Of a stretch of 64,000 nucleotides of DNA, positions 8,453 to 16,890 are shown piece after piece; position 1 is the first letter of the stretch, and every line of letters starts with the position of its first letter. The translations under genes were made by a program, and so were the position numbers. The stretch covers positions 1-64,000 of the forward strand of contig NZ_DIGV01000041.1 of assembly GCF_002419815.1 (NCBI RefSeq), given 5' to 3'. This stretch comes from Brevundimonas sp. UBA5713. GTDB lineage: Bacteria > Pseudomonadota > Alphaproteobacteria > Caulobacterales > Caulobacteraceae. The notes under the pieces were generated by a model. That model was given only the letters and a program-made list of their open reading frames with translations. It ran no database searches and was not told the origin of the DNA.

Positions 8453-8527
8453 TGGCTCCGCGGGTAGGATTCGAACCTACGACCAGCCGATTAACAGTCG
8501 GCTGCTCTACCACTGAGCTACCGCGGA
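8453..8527 (-). tRNA. tRNA-Asn (GUU), copy 1
   Basis: 75 nt on the minus strand with encoded CCA (8453-8455). The acceptor TCCGCGG starts at 8527, the anticodon loop is CTGTTAA (GUU) and the T-loop is TTCGAAT. The tRNA sequence is the same as the copy at 8682-8756. Each copy has its own promoter and terminator. Confidence 0.96.
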
Positions 8528-8548
8528 CCGTTGCCTCTCGGTGAGGTG

Positions 8549-8578
8549 CGTATAGCAGCCCCGTTTTGATTCCTGCAA
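8549..8578 (-). promoter_or_regulatory. Promoter of tRNA-Asn copy 1
   Basis: Read on the minus strand: TTGCAG, 18 bp, TATACG. The -10 box ends about 22 bp before the mature tRNA 5' end. Most of the spacer is shared with the promoter of copy 2. Confidence 0.65.
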
Positions 8579-8639
8579 GCTAAGACTTGATCTAAAAGAG
8601 AAAAATCTGCGTTGCGGGAAGCGGGGAGGTCGATACGAA

Positions 8640-8662
8640 AAATGCGCCACAGGGGCGCATTT
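8640..8662 (-). terminator. Terminator of tRNA-Asn copy 2
   Basis: AAATGCGCC (8640-8648) pairs with GGCGCATTT (8654-8662). It lies 20 bp downstream of the tRNA 3' end on the minus strand; the U-tract is short. Confidence 0.65.
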
Positions 8663-8681
8663 CGTAACACCACTCGGGGGC

Positions 8682-8756
8682 TGGCTCCGCGGGTAGGATT
8701 CGAACCTACGACCAGCCGATTAACAGTCGGCTGCTCTACCACTGAGCTACCGCGGA
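8682..8756 (-). tRNA. tRNA-Asn (GUU), copy 2
   Basis: 75 nt on the minus strand, CCA encoded at 8682-8684, the anticodon GUU and the same body as copy 1. The two copies are 154 bp apart in the same orientation, a local duplication that includes the promoter. Confidence 0.96.
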
Positions 8757-8778
8757 ACACTGCCCCGAGGGAGAGGGG

Positions 8779-8808
8779 CGTATAGCAGCGAGTTTTTGAT
8801 TCATGCAA
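8779..8808 (-). promoter_or_regulatory. Promoter of tRNA-Asn copy 2
   Basis: Minus strand: TTGCAT, 18 bp, TATACG. It shares GAATCAAAA and CTGCTATACGC with the copy 1 promoter, which supports duplication of the whole unit. Confidence 0.65.
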
Positions 8809-8874
8809 CTGCTAAATCGCGCAAAAGCGTCAGAAATTTCACGGGGCCTTTTCAGGGTGGTTTGAGGTAAGGCT

Positions 8875-9683
8875 TTGACCATGACGCCTATCCTCGTGAC
8901 CGACCCGCTGGATCCCCGCATTCAGGCCTATTCGCAGGTAAAGGAACGCGACCTGACGGGCCGAGAGGGGCTGTTTATCGCCGAGGGGGAGGTAGTCCTG
9001 CGTGTCTTGGCGTCCGACGCCTCCCTTTGCCGGCCGGTGTCGGTACTGATTGCCGAAAAGCGCTGGGAGACTTTGCTACCCGTGTTGGAAGCCTTGGGCG
9101 ATGTGCCGGTCTATACGGCGTCGCAGGACGTTCTGGACACCATCGCCGGATTTCATCTGCATCGCGGCATACTGGCCTTGGGACGCAAACCGGAGGCCAT
9201 CGGCCTGTCTAGCATGCTGGATGCGGTCGAGGCTTCGGTGGCCAAGGTCCTGGTCGCGGCCAGCGGCATTGGTAACCACGACAATATGGCGGAATCTTCC
9301 GCAATGCGGCGGCATTCGGGGCACGAGCGGTGCTGATGGATTCGGGCTGCTGCGATCCTTTTTACCGTAAGGCGATCCGCGTGTCGGTCGGAGCGGTGCT
9401 GCGCACGCCGATGGTGACGGGCGTGTCGGCCACTGAAATGGTGGAGGCGTTGCAGGCGCGGGGATGGGAAGTGTTGGCGTTGACGCCATCGGCCACGACT
9501 CAGTTGAGCGACTTCAAGCCATCTGGCCGCACGGTGATTCTGCTGGGCACCGAGGGGCCGGGCCTGCCGCGCCCCATCATCGACCGCTGCACGCCCGTGG
9601 GAATCAGAATGGCGGGCGGGTTCGATTCGTTGAATGTCGCAGCCACCAGCGCTGTCGCGCTTCATCATCTCGCGACATCTTGA
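8875..9683 (+). pseudogene. SpoU/TrmH-family RNA 2'-O-methyltransferase gene with a -1 frameshift
   Basis: The first frame (8875-9336) carries the N-terminal substrate-binding part and the motif VAASGIGNHDNM, then falls into a nonsense tail. The second frame (to 9683) carries the rest: VLMDSGCCDPFYRKAIRVS, then the SAM-binding knot motifs ILLGTEGPGLP and LNVAATSAVALHH. Adding one G to the GG at 9288-9289 restores NMGGIFRNAAAFGARAVLMD, which is the family consensus. The break is therefore a one-base deletion in a short G run: either a real inactivation or a base-calling error. If intact the enzyme would methylate tRNA or rRNA ribose. Alternative start: ATG at 8881. Confidence 0.85.
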
Positions 9684-9760
9684 GCGCAGATCGCGGTTAT
9701 GCCGCATTGCTTCAGGATGGGATCAACGATTGAGTGGGCTCGCACATAGGGAGCGAGAGC

Positions 9761-9874
9761 ATGATGGATAAGTCGCTGAAGATCGTGCTGGGGCTAGGCG
9801 CTGCGGCCCTGACGGCCAGCTTATTGCTGCTGGTTGCAGCCCCATTCCTTATGCACTGGGCCGCACAATCCTAG
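9761..9874 (+). CDS. Small single-pass membrane protein
   Basis: A 37-residue ORF, ATG at 9761 behind GGGAGCGAGAGC, which contains a good ribosome site. After MMDKSLK comes a hydrophobic span of about 25 residues and a short tail ending HWAAQS. The order positive-then-hydrophobic suggests one transmembrane helix with the N-terminus in the cytoplasm. A hairpin follows at 9892. I do not recognise the family; it could be chance, but the ribosome site and composition argue for a gene. Confidence 0.5.
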   Translation: MMDKSLKIVLGLGAAALTASLLLLVAAPFLMHWAAQS

Positions 9875-9886
9875 CCAAACAGGCAA

Positions 9887-9911
9887 AAGAAAACCCCGCC
9901 GAAGCGGGGTT
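9887..9911 (-). terminator. Terminator of tRNA-Cys
   Basis: AACCCCGC (9892-9899), loop CGAA, GCGGGGTT (9904-9911). On the minus strand it is followed by TTTTCTTTT, so it fits as the tRNA-Cys terminator; it may also serve the small plus-strand ORF. Confidence 0.8.
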
Positions 9912-9929
9912 CCTTGGTGTTCTCTGCGA

Positions 9930-10003
9930 TGGAGGCCTGACCGGGAATCGAACCCGGGTGCAAGGATTTGCAGTCCTCTGCGTCACCACTCCGCCATCAG
10001 GCC
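9930..10003 (-). tRNA. tRNA-Cys (GCA)
   Basis: 74 nt on the minus strand, CCA encoded at 9930-9932. The acceptor GGCCTGA pairs with TCAGGCC. The anticodon loop is CTGCAAA (GCA) and the T-loop is TTCGATT. Confidence 0.95.
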
Positions 10004-10041
10004 GTGCCCCGTTTGGGGGCGTCGCCATCGCGAGGAGCCGT

Positions 10042-10070
10042 GAAGTAGCCGATTAGTTTGCGGTTCGCAA
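10042..10070 (-). promoter_or_regulatory. Possible promoter of tRNA-Cys
   Basis: Minus strand: TTGCGA (10070-10065), 17-bp spacer, TACTTC (10047-10042). It is placed correctly, about 38 bp before the mature tRNA. The -10 box is not a strong match. Confidence 0.4.
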
Positions 10071-10132
10071 CGTAGAGTCTTATAAGCGCGACAGATTTTT
10101 TTTGCCTTAGTCGCCTTCAAGGACACCGGAAC

Positions 10133-10762
10133 ATGGATTTCGCCGCTGCACGCAAGGTCATGGTGGACTCGCAAGTCCGCGTGAACGATGTGACGGATCG
10201 TGAACTGCACGCTGCGCTGGGCGCAGTCGAACGTGAGCGTTTCTGTGCGCCGGACCGCGCCCACGCTGCCTATGCTGACGTTATGCCGGAAGTGACCGCG
10301 CAACGTCGCCTGATGCTGCCTCGTGATCTGGGCAAACTGCTGCAAGGTACCGACGCACGCGCCGGTGAAAAGGCTCTGGTCATCGTTGGCCCGTACGCCG
10401 CGGCGGTGCTAGCCAAGATGGGTCTGGACGTGACCTTGCAAGATTCGGACGCCGAGGTGTTCGCTGTCACGGGTGAAGCACTCGCTGACTATGGCGTGAA
10501 AACGGTCGAAGCGCCGCTGAACGCGCCGTCGGGCTCGGGCTATGACGTGATCGTGTCTGAAGCGGCTGTGCCGGTCCGTCAGGACGCATGGATCGAAGCT
10601 CTGGCGGATAATGGCCGTCTGGTTGTTGTCGAGCGCAGCGGACCCATCGGGAAAGCCGTCCTGTACGTAAAGAGCAGCGAAGGCGTTTCGCGCCGCGAAT
10701 TGTTTGACGGCTCGCCCGTGATTCTGGACGAACTGAAGCCCCAACCGGCCTTCGCGCTTTAA
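10133..10762 (+). CDS. Protein-L-isoaspartate methyltransferase-like protein (degenerate SAM motif)
   Basis: 209 residues with the overall layout of the PCMT family: N-terminal helices (MVDSQVRVNDVTDRELHAAL), a region around MLPRDLGKLLQ and a Rossmann core. The SAM-binding loop, normally Gly-rich like EIGTGSGY, reads VIVGPYAAAVLAKMG, so catalysis is doubtful. It sits directly upstream of the TolC-like gene, an arrangement I recall from Caulobacter upstream of rsaF. Its true role is unknown. Confidence 0.75.
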   Translation: MDFAAARKVMVDSQVRVNDVTDRELHAALGAVERERFCAPDRAHAAYADVMPEVTAQRRLMLPRDLGKLLQGTDARAGEKALVIVGPYAAAVLAKMGLDVTLQDSDAEVFAVTGEALADYGVKTVEAPLNAPSGSGYDVIVSEAAVPVRQDAWIEALADNGRLVVVERSGPIGKAVLYVKSSEGVSRRELFDGSPVILDELKPQPAFAL

Positions 10763-10918
10763 ATAAAGCGCGTTAGGTCTAGGGGAGGGCGACGGATCGC
10801 TCCTGCGCCTGCGTGAAAAAATCTTAACTGGTGTCGGTCTGGCGTTGCCGTAAACCGTGCCAAGGACAGACATTGAGGTACGGCGTGTCACTTACGGACG
10901 CGCCAGCAGGGACAGGTT

Positions 10919-12499
10919 ATGGTGAAACGCACGCGCGTCTTGGCTTCGGTAGCAGTTTTGGCTCTGATGACCGGCGGCCTTTCGGCTCCGGCAATGGCAG
11001 AGTCACTCCGCGATGCAGTGGGCTTGGCCTATCGCACCAACCCTAATCTGTTGGCCCAGCGGGCCAACCAGCGTGCCCTCGACGAATCGACCGTTCAGGC
11101 GCGCGCTGGGCTGCGCCCTTCTGTCGATGCCACGCTGGGTGTCACCTATAATGAAACCCGCACCGACCGCGTCACGGTGACCTCGCCTGCGACGGCGATC
11201 CCGATCGACCTTGACGGCGATGGTGTGCCGGACGCGACGGGCACAATCCCGGGGACATCGCAAACCACGGGCGGCCGTGTCAGCACCGACGGTGCGACAG
11301 CGTCGGTCGGTCTGAATCAGACCCTGTGGAGCGGCGGGCGCATCCGCAGCGCGATCTCGGTGGCCGAGGCCAATATTCTGGCCGGTCGCGAAGATCTTCG
11401 TCGCGTTGAACAGCAAGTCATGCTGGGCGTGATTCAGGCCTACGCCGATGTGCTCCGCGACATGGAAATCCTGCGCGTCCGTCAGGAGAACCTGCAGGTG
11501 CTGCGTCGCCAGCTGGAAGAATCAAACGCCCGCTTCGAAGTCGGCGAGATCACCCGCACCGACGTGGCCCAGTCCGAAGCCCGTCTGGCCCAGTCCGAGG
11601 CGGATCTGGCGCAGGCTCAGGCCCAGCTGTCAGTGTCTCGTGCCGCCTATGCTTCGGTTGTGGGTCAGGCACCGACCGATCTGGAATCCCTTCCGCCGCT
11701 GCCGGGCGTGCCCAATGATTTTGACGCCGCGCTTGACGTGGCGCTGATTGAAAACCCTCAGGTGCTGGCCGCTCAATATTCTCTCGCTGCGGCCGAGGCG
11801 AACGTGGCTGCGGCTCGCGCTGAATATCGTCCGACCGTCGGCTTGCAGGCCTCCTATGGCGGCACGGCCAATGATCTGTCGGGTTTCGATCTCTCCGACC
11901 GTACGGCCTTTACCGCAGGTGCTTCGGTGCGGGTGCCGCTCTTTACGGGCGGTCTGAACCGTTCTCGCGTGGCGCAGGCTCTGGAGCGCGCCAATGCCGC
12001 GCAGATCCTGGTTGAAGGCGAGCGCCGCACGGTTCTTCAGACCCTTAGCTCGGCCTATGCTCAGGCCGCGTCGGCGCGTTCGTCGCTGTTGGCAGGCGAG
12101 CAGGCTGTACGTGCCGCCTCGGTGGCCGCCGAGGGCGTGCGTCAGGAAGCACAGGTCGGCCTACGTACCACTTTGGACGTCCTGAACCAGGAATTGGAAC
12201 TGCGTAGCGCGCAGGTGACCTTGGCGTCGGCCCGTCGCAATCAATATGTCGCCGAAGCCCAGCTGCTGGCGGCCATGGGGCGTCTGTCGGGCCCGCAACT
12301 GGACCCGCAGCTGGAAGCCTATGATGCCAGCGAAAACTATCGCGCTGTCCGTAACCGTGGCGCTCTGCCGTGGGATGGTGTGATTGAGGCACTGGACCAC
12401 ATCGGCGCGCCGCTTGTGGCTCCGGCTACAGATTTGCCGGACGCACCGATCGACGCCCGTCTCAAGAGCGACGTGGTTCGGACCGCACCCGAAAACTGA
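10919..12499 (+). CDS. TolC-family outer membrane efflux/secretion channel (RsaF-like)
   Basis: Forms the outer-membrane exit duct for type I secretion or RND efflux. The signal peptide ends at about APAMA|ES (residue 27). Two tandem OEP repeats follow, with long coiled helices (QQVMLGVIQAYADVLR and the VAQSEARLAQSEADLAQAQ heptads). Residues 97-105 hold DLDGDGVPD, a calcium-loop-like insertion in the first beta hairpin. The position next to popZ matches Caulobacter rsaFa, which exports the S-layer protein, but no ABC exporter or RTX protein is in the window. Confidence 0.88.
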   Translation: MVKRTRVLASVAVLALMTGGLSAPAMAESLRDAVGLAYRTNPNLLAQRANQRALDESTVQARAGLRPSVDATLGVTYNETRTDRVTVTSPATAIPIDLDGDGVPDATGTIPGTSQTTGGRVSTDGATASVGLNQTLWSGGRIRSAISVAEANILAGREDLRRVEQQVMLGVIQAYADVLRDMEILRVRQENLQVLRRQLEESNARFEVGEITRTDVAQSEARLAQSEADLAQAQAQLSVSRAAYASVVGQAPTDLESLPPLPGVPNDFDAALDVALIENPQVLAAQYSLAAAEANVAAARAEYRPTVGLQASYGGTANDLSGFDLSDRTAFTAGASVRVPLFTGGLNRSRVAQALERANAAQILVEGERRTVLQTLSSAYAQAASARSSLLAGEQAVRAASVAAEGVRQEAQVGLRTTLDVLNQELELRSAQVTLASARRNQYVAEAQLLAAMGRLSGPQLDPQLEAYDASENYRAVRNRGALPWDGVIEALDHIGAPLVAPATDLPDAPIDARLKSDVVRTAPEN

Positions 12500-12676
12500 G
12501 CCGTTTTTTCGGGCATACGGCGCTCAATCCCCAGCTAGGAGAAAAAGCGTCGTTGATTCCTGTGTGCGATGATGCGACCACTTGGCCTTGTGGGTGGGCG
12601 GCAGATTCCAGTTTTCTTAAAACTTCTGGTTTCTGATGCCTGTCTGCTTATGGCTTAGGCTGATCCAAGGCTCGTT
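12500..12676. other. Intergenic region ahead of popZ
   Basis: 177 bp with no ORF that I trust. An AGGAGAAAAAG sequence at about 12537 is not followed by a sensible frame. The AT-rich patch TTTTCTTAAAACTT (about 12612-12625) is a plausible promoter or regulator site for popZ, without a clear consensus. Confidence 0.3.
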
Positions 12677-13219
12677 ATGACTGATCCGACCGCTCAGGAA
12701 CCGACAATGGAAGAGATTCTGGCGTCCATTCGCCGGATCATTTCCGAAGACGACGCGCCTGCGGAAACCGAAGCGCAGGCCGCACCCGAGGTCTTGGCCG
12801 AACCTGAACCCGCACCCGAGCCGTTTGCCGCCGAGCCGGAAGACGATGTGCTGGAACTGACCGAGACCTATGAGGCCCCGGCAGCTGAAACCATCGGCGA
12901 TCTTGAGGTCGCACCGATCTATGAGCCGGAGCCCGAGCCGGTTCCGGCCCCGGCTCCTTCTGTCGCGTTTGACGATGCTCTGGTCAGCGAAGCCGCCGCC
13001 GCAGAGGCCGCCAATGCCTTCGCCGGTCTGGCCGCCGCAGGGCGTCCGTCACCCGCAGCGCCGCTGGATATGCCGTTCGACAGCGGCAACACCGTCGAGG
13101 GCATGGTTCGCGACATGCTGCGCCCCATGCTGAAATCGTGGCTGGATGCCAACCTTCCGACCATCGTCGAACGTGAAGTTCGTAAGGAAGTAGAGCGCAT
13201 CGCACGCAGTGCGAGCTAG
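12677..13219 (+). CDS. popZ: Polar organizing protein PopZ (DUF2497)
   Basis: Self-assembling polar hub that anchors ParB-parS and cell-cycle regulators in Caulobacterales. The N-terminal helix EPTMEEILASIRRIISED is the binding-partner hook. An acidic Pro/Glu/Ala linker (about residues 30-120) and a C-terminal oligomerisation helix set (VEGMVRDMLRPMLKSWLD, then VEREVRKEVERIAR) follow. 180 residues, the family's usual size. The gene order TolC-like, popZ, valS is the Caulobacter order. A terminator separates it from valS. Confidence 0.95.
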   Translation: MTDPTAQEPTMEEILASIRRIISEDDAPAETEAQAAPEVLAEPEPAPEPFAAEPEDDVLELTETYEAPAAETIGDLEVAPIYEPEPEPVPAPAPSVAFDDALVSEAAAAEAANAFAGLAAAGRPSPAAPLDMPFDSGNTVEGMVRDMLRPMLKSWLDANLPTIVEREVRKEVERIARSAS

Positions 13220-13250
13220 CCCTCGGCTTCGCCTGACATTAAATGAAGGG

Positions 13251-13276
13251 GGCGGCTCCGGCGGGGCCGCCTTTTT
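13251..13276 (+). terminator. Terminator after popZ
   Basis: GGCGGC (13251-13256) pairs with GCCGCC (13266-13271), followed by TTTTT (13272-13276). Confidence 0.85.
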
Positions 13277-13336
13277 CTGTTGTAATTTACCCCTCAGCCC
13301 GCGACGCCGCCCATGTTGCGCGCTAGAGACAAAGAC

Positions 13337-16072
13337 ATGACCATGCTTGAGAAGACGTTCGATCCGAAGGCCGCCGAGCCCCGCCTGTATGCACAGTGGG
13401 AAGACAGCGGACTGTTTGCGCCCAAGACTGAAGGCGCTGCCGAAGCCTATTCGATCGTCATTCCGCCGCCCAACGTGACGGGCAGCCTGCACATTGGTCA
13501 CGCACTGAACAACACGTTGCAGGATATTCTGGCCCGCTATCACCGTATGACGGGTAAGGCTGTGCTGTGGCTGCCGGGTACGGACCATGCGGGCATCGCG
13601 ACCCAGATGGTCGTCGAGCGTAAGCTGGCCGCAGATGGACTGCCGGGCCGCCGTGAAATGGGCCGCGACGCCTTCGTCGACAAGGTGTGGGAATGGAAAG
13701 CCCAGTCGGGCGGCACCATCATCCAGCAACTGCGCCGTCTGGGCGCATCGTGCGACTGGTCGCGTGAGCGCTTTACGCTGGACGAGGGCCTGAATGAGGC
13801 CGTCCGCAAGGTGTTCGTGCAGCTCTACAAAGAGGGTTTGATCTATCGCGCCAAGCGGCTGGTGAACTGGGATCCGCACTTCCAGACCGCTATTTCGGAC
13901 CTTGAGGTCGAGCAGAAGGAAGTCGACGGCGCATACTGGCACTTCGCCTATCCGCTGGCTGACGGCGTAACCTATCAGCATCCGGTTGCTTTCGATGAAG
14001 AAGGCAAGCCGACCGAGTTTGAAACCCGCGATTACATCGTGGTCGCCACCACGCGCCCTGAAACCATGCTGGGCGATACCGGCGTGGCCGTTCACCCGAA
14101 GGACGAGCGTTATGCTGGCCTCGTCGGCAAGGAAGTCGTCCTGCCGATCACCGGCCGTCGCGTGCCGATCGTGGCCGACGAATACGCTGATCCGGAAAAG
14201 GGTTCGGGCGCGGTGAAGATCACGCCGGCGCATGACTTTAACGACTTCCAGGTTGGCAAGCGTGCCGGTCTGCCGTCGCTGAACGTCATGGACTCGCTGG
14301 CGCGCATCATCGCCGATGAAGTGCCGGAAATCCCGGCTGAATACGTTGGCATGGACCGTTTCGTCGCGCGCAAGGCGATCATCGCCAAGGCCGAGGAAGA
14401 CGGCTGGCTGAAAGAGATCGAAAAGACCAAGCATCAGGTCCCGCACGGCGACCGTTCGGGTGCTGTCATCGAGCCGTGGCTGACCGACCAGTGGTGGGTT
14501 GATGCCAAAACCCTGGCTCAGCCGGCGCTGAAAGCCGTTCAGGACGGCGAGACCGTTTTCGAGCCGAAGAGCTATGAGAAGGTCTATTTCGAGTGGCTGA
14601 ACAACATCGAGCCGTGGTGCGTCTCGCGCCAACTATGGTGGGGGCATCAGATCCCGGCATGGTACGGTCCTGACGGCGAAATCTTCGTCGCCGAAACCGA
14701 AGAGGAAGCCCGCGCCGAAGCCGAAGCCAAACTGGGTGCCGGTGTTGAGCTGACCCGCGAGGAAGACGTGCTGGACACGTGGTTCTCTTCGGCGCTGTGG
14801 CCGTTCTCGACCATGGGCTGGCCTGAACAGACCGACGATCTGGCCCGTTTCTATCCGACCGCTGACCTCGTCACCGCTGCCGACATCATCTTCTTCTGGG
14901 TTGCCCGCATGATGATGATGGGCAAGCATTTCATGGGCGATGCGCCGTTCAAGCGCGTTATCATCAATGGCCTCGTTCGTGACGAGAAGGGCCAGAAGAT
15001 GTCGAAGTCCAAGGGCAACGTCATCGACCCGCTGGAGATCGTGGACGAGCTGGGTGCCGACCCGCTGCGCTTCACCATGGCCATCCTCTCGGGCACGCGC
15101 GACATTAAGTTGTCGAAGCAACGCATTGAAGGGTATCGCAACTTCGGCACCAAGCTGTGGAATGCCGCACGCTTTAGCCAGATGAACGAATGCGCCCGTG
15201 TCGAAGGCTTCGACCCTGCCAACGTGCAGCAGACCATCAACCGCTGGATCCTTGGCGAACTGACCAAGGCCGAACGTGCCGTTTCGGAAGCCATCCTTGG
15301 TGGTCGTTTCGACGATGCGGCGGGCGCGCTGTACCGCTACATCTGGAACGTCTTCTGCGACTGGTATCTGGAACTGGCCAAGCCGGTGTTCCAAGGCTCG
15401 GACGAGGCAGCCAAGATCGAGACCCGCGCCATGACCGCGTGGGTTCTGGACGAGACGCTGAAGCTGCTGCATCCGGTTATGCCGTACATCACCGAAGAGC
15501 TGTGGGCCGAACTGGGCAAGACCGGTCCGTCGCGAGACACCCTGCTGATCGGTGCCAGCTGGCCGCAGCTACCGGACAGTTTCATTGACGCCGAAGCCGA
15601 GGCCGAGATCGGCTGGCTGGTCGATCTGATCGGTGAAATCCGTGCTCTGCGTGCCGAGATGAACGTTCCGCCGTCGGCCAAGCCGCCGCTGGCTTTCGTT
15701 GGTGCAGATGAAGCCACCAAGGTTCTGGTCGAGCGTCACCGTCCGCTGATCCTGCAATTGGCCCGCGTGTCGGAAGTGTCAATTCTGGATGCGGCCCCGT
15801 CGGGTGCTGTGACCTGCGTTTCGGGCGGTTCGACCGTGGCACTGTCGCTGGCCGACTTTATCGACCTGAGCGCCGAGAAAGCTCGCCTGAACAAGGAAAT
15901 TGCCGCCTTCGACAGCGATATCGCGCACTACAACAAGAAGCTCGGTAACCCGAACTTCGTGTCGCGCGCCGCACCGGATGTGGTTGAGGACCAACGACAG
16001 AAACTGGCCGACGCTGAAGCAGGCAAGGCCAAGTTGCAGGCTGCTCTGGTGCGTCTGGAAGCCATGGCGTGA
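13337..16072 (+). CDS. valS: Valyl-tRNA synthetase
   Basis: Charges tRNA-Val and edits mischarged threonine. It has the class I HIGH motif as HIGH in GSLHIGHALN and KMSKS in GQKMSKSKGN, plus the connective editing domain (VVATTRPETMLGDT). The C-terminal coiled-coil arm (DLSAEKARLNKEIAAFDSD) closes the protein. The frame is open from an ATG at 13313, but the ATG at 13337 or 13343 (MLEKTFDPK) gives the normal N-terminus. The TGA overlaps the next start (GTGA), coupling tlyA. Confidence 0.96.
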   Translation: MTMLEKTFDPKAAEPRLYAQWEDSGLFAPKTEGAAEAYSIVIPPPNVTGSLHIGHALNNTLQDILARYHRMTGKAVLWLPGTDHAGIATQMVVERKLAADGLPGRREMGRDAFVDKVWEWKAQSGGTIIQQLRRLGASCDWSRERFTLDEGLNEAVRKVFVQLYKEGLIYRAKRLVNWDPHFQTAISDLEVEQKEVDGAYWHFAYPLADGVTYQHPVAFDEEGKPTEFETRDYIVVATTRPETMLGDTGVAVHPKDERYAGLVGKEVVLPITGRRVPIVADEYADPEKGSGAVKITPAHDFNDFQVGKRAGLPSLNVMDSLARIIADEVPEIPAEYVGMDRFVARKAIIAKAEEDGWLKEIEKTKHQVPHGDRSGAVIEPWLTDQWWVDAKTLAQPALKAVQDGETVFEPKSYEKVYFEWLNNIEPWCVSRQLWWGHQIPAWYGPDGEIFVAETEEEARAEAEAKLGAGVELTREEDVLDTWFSSALWPFSTMGWPEQTDDLARFYPTADLVTAADIIFFWVARMMMMGKHFMGDAPFKRVIINGLVRDEKGQKMSKSKGNVIDPLEIVDELGADPLRFTMAILSGTRDIKLSKQRIEGYRNFGTKLWNAARFSQMNECARVEGFDPANVQQTINRWILGELTKAERAVSEAILGGRFDDAAGALYRYIWNVFCDWYLELAKPVFQGSDEAAKIETRAMTAWVLDETLKLLHPVMPYITEELWAELGKTGPSRDTLLIGASWPQLPDSFIDAEAEAEIGWLVDLIGEIRALRAEMNVPPSAKPPLAFVGADEATKVLVERHRPLILQLARVSEVSILDAAPSGAVTCVSGGSTVALSLADFIDLSAEKARLNKEIAAFDSDIAHYNKKLGNPNFVSRAAPDVVEDQRQKLADAEAGKAKLQAALVRLEAMA

Positions 16073-16806
16073 GCCGTATCCGGCTCGACCAACACCTCGT
16101 GAACCTTGGGCTGGCCGAAAGCCGGTCCAAGGCCAAGGCGGCCATCGAGGCGGGCAATGTCACCGTTGACGGCGAGGTGGCCAAAAGTGCCTCGCTAAAG
16201 GTGCTCGAAGACGCCGACATCCAATATACCGATGCCCACCGCTGGGTCGGTCGCGGCGCGCTAAAACTGGAGCGTGCCTTTGAGCTGTGGCCGCTGGACG
16301 TGGCGGGCAAGGTTGCCATGGATGTTGGCGCATCGACAGGTGGCTTCACTGAGGTCTGTCTGGATCGCGGCGCGGCCAAGGTGTTCGCCGTCGATGTGGG
16401 GCAGGGGCAGATGCACCCGCGCGTCGCCGCCGATCCGCGCGTCATCAATCTGGAAAAGACCGACGCGCGCGAGCTGACGACTGAACAGATAACCACGCCG
16501 CCCGCCTTGATCGTCTGCGATGCCAGCTTCATCAGCCTGTTGAAGGTGCTGCCCGTGCCGCTCTCTCTGGCCGCTCGAAGCGCCCAGCTGATGACCTTGG
16601 TCAAACCCCAGTTCGAGGCCGACAGTGCTGCCGCTGTGGGCAAGAAGGGCGTGGTCAAGGACCCTGCCGCCCATCAGGCGGCGGTCGACAAGGTCAGGGA
16701 CTGGCTGGAGAGCATTGGCTGGTCCGTGCAAGACGTGGCTGACAGTCCGATCGTGGGCGGGGACGGCAATCGCGAGTTCCTGCTCTGGGCCAAACGCCGA
16801 GCCTAA
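16069..16806 (+). CDS. tlyA: TlyA-family rRNA (cytidine-2'-O)-methyltransferase
   Basis: Predicted to methylate cytidines of 16S/23S rRNA, with an N-terminal S4 RNA-binding domain (RIRLDQHLVNLGLAESR) and an FtsJ-like Rossmann domain whose SAM loop is DVGASTGGFTE. The K-D-K-E type residues are plausible (GRGALKL, DVGQGQ, VKPQFE). 245 residues. The GTG start overlaps the valS stop. A terminator follows directly. Some TlyA homologs are annotated as haemolysins; the domain layout argues for RNA methylation. Confidence 0.9.
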   Translation: MSRIRLDQHLVNLGLAESRSKAKAAIEAGNVTVDGEVAKSASLKVLEDADIQYTDAHRWVGRGALKLERAFELWPLDVAGKVAMDVGASTGGFTEVCLDRGAAKVFAVDVGQGQMHPRVAADPRVINLEKTDARELTTEQITTPPALIVCDASFISLLKVLPVPLSLAARSAQLMTLVKPQFEADSAAAVGKKGVVKDPAAHQAAVDKVRDWLESIGWSVQDVADSPIVGGDGNREFLLWAKRRA

Positions 16807-16828
16807 AGTTCGAACCCATGAAAGTATG

Positions 16829-16860
16829 AAGGCCGCCGGATTGCTCCGGCGGCCTTCTTC
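16829..16860 (+). terminator. Terminator after tlyA
   Basis: GGCCGCCGGA (16831-16840), loop TTGC, TCCGGCGGCC (16845-16854), then TTCTTC. The stem is perfect over 10 bp. Confidence 0.85.
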
Positions 16861-16890
16861 ACATCATCGATTAGACAGGGGGGCTGAGAA

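Noticed and set aside
13049..14632. 527-residue minus-strand ORF opposite popZ and valS
   Set aside because: It is the shadow of the GC-rich valS reading frame; valS has all catalytic motifs.
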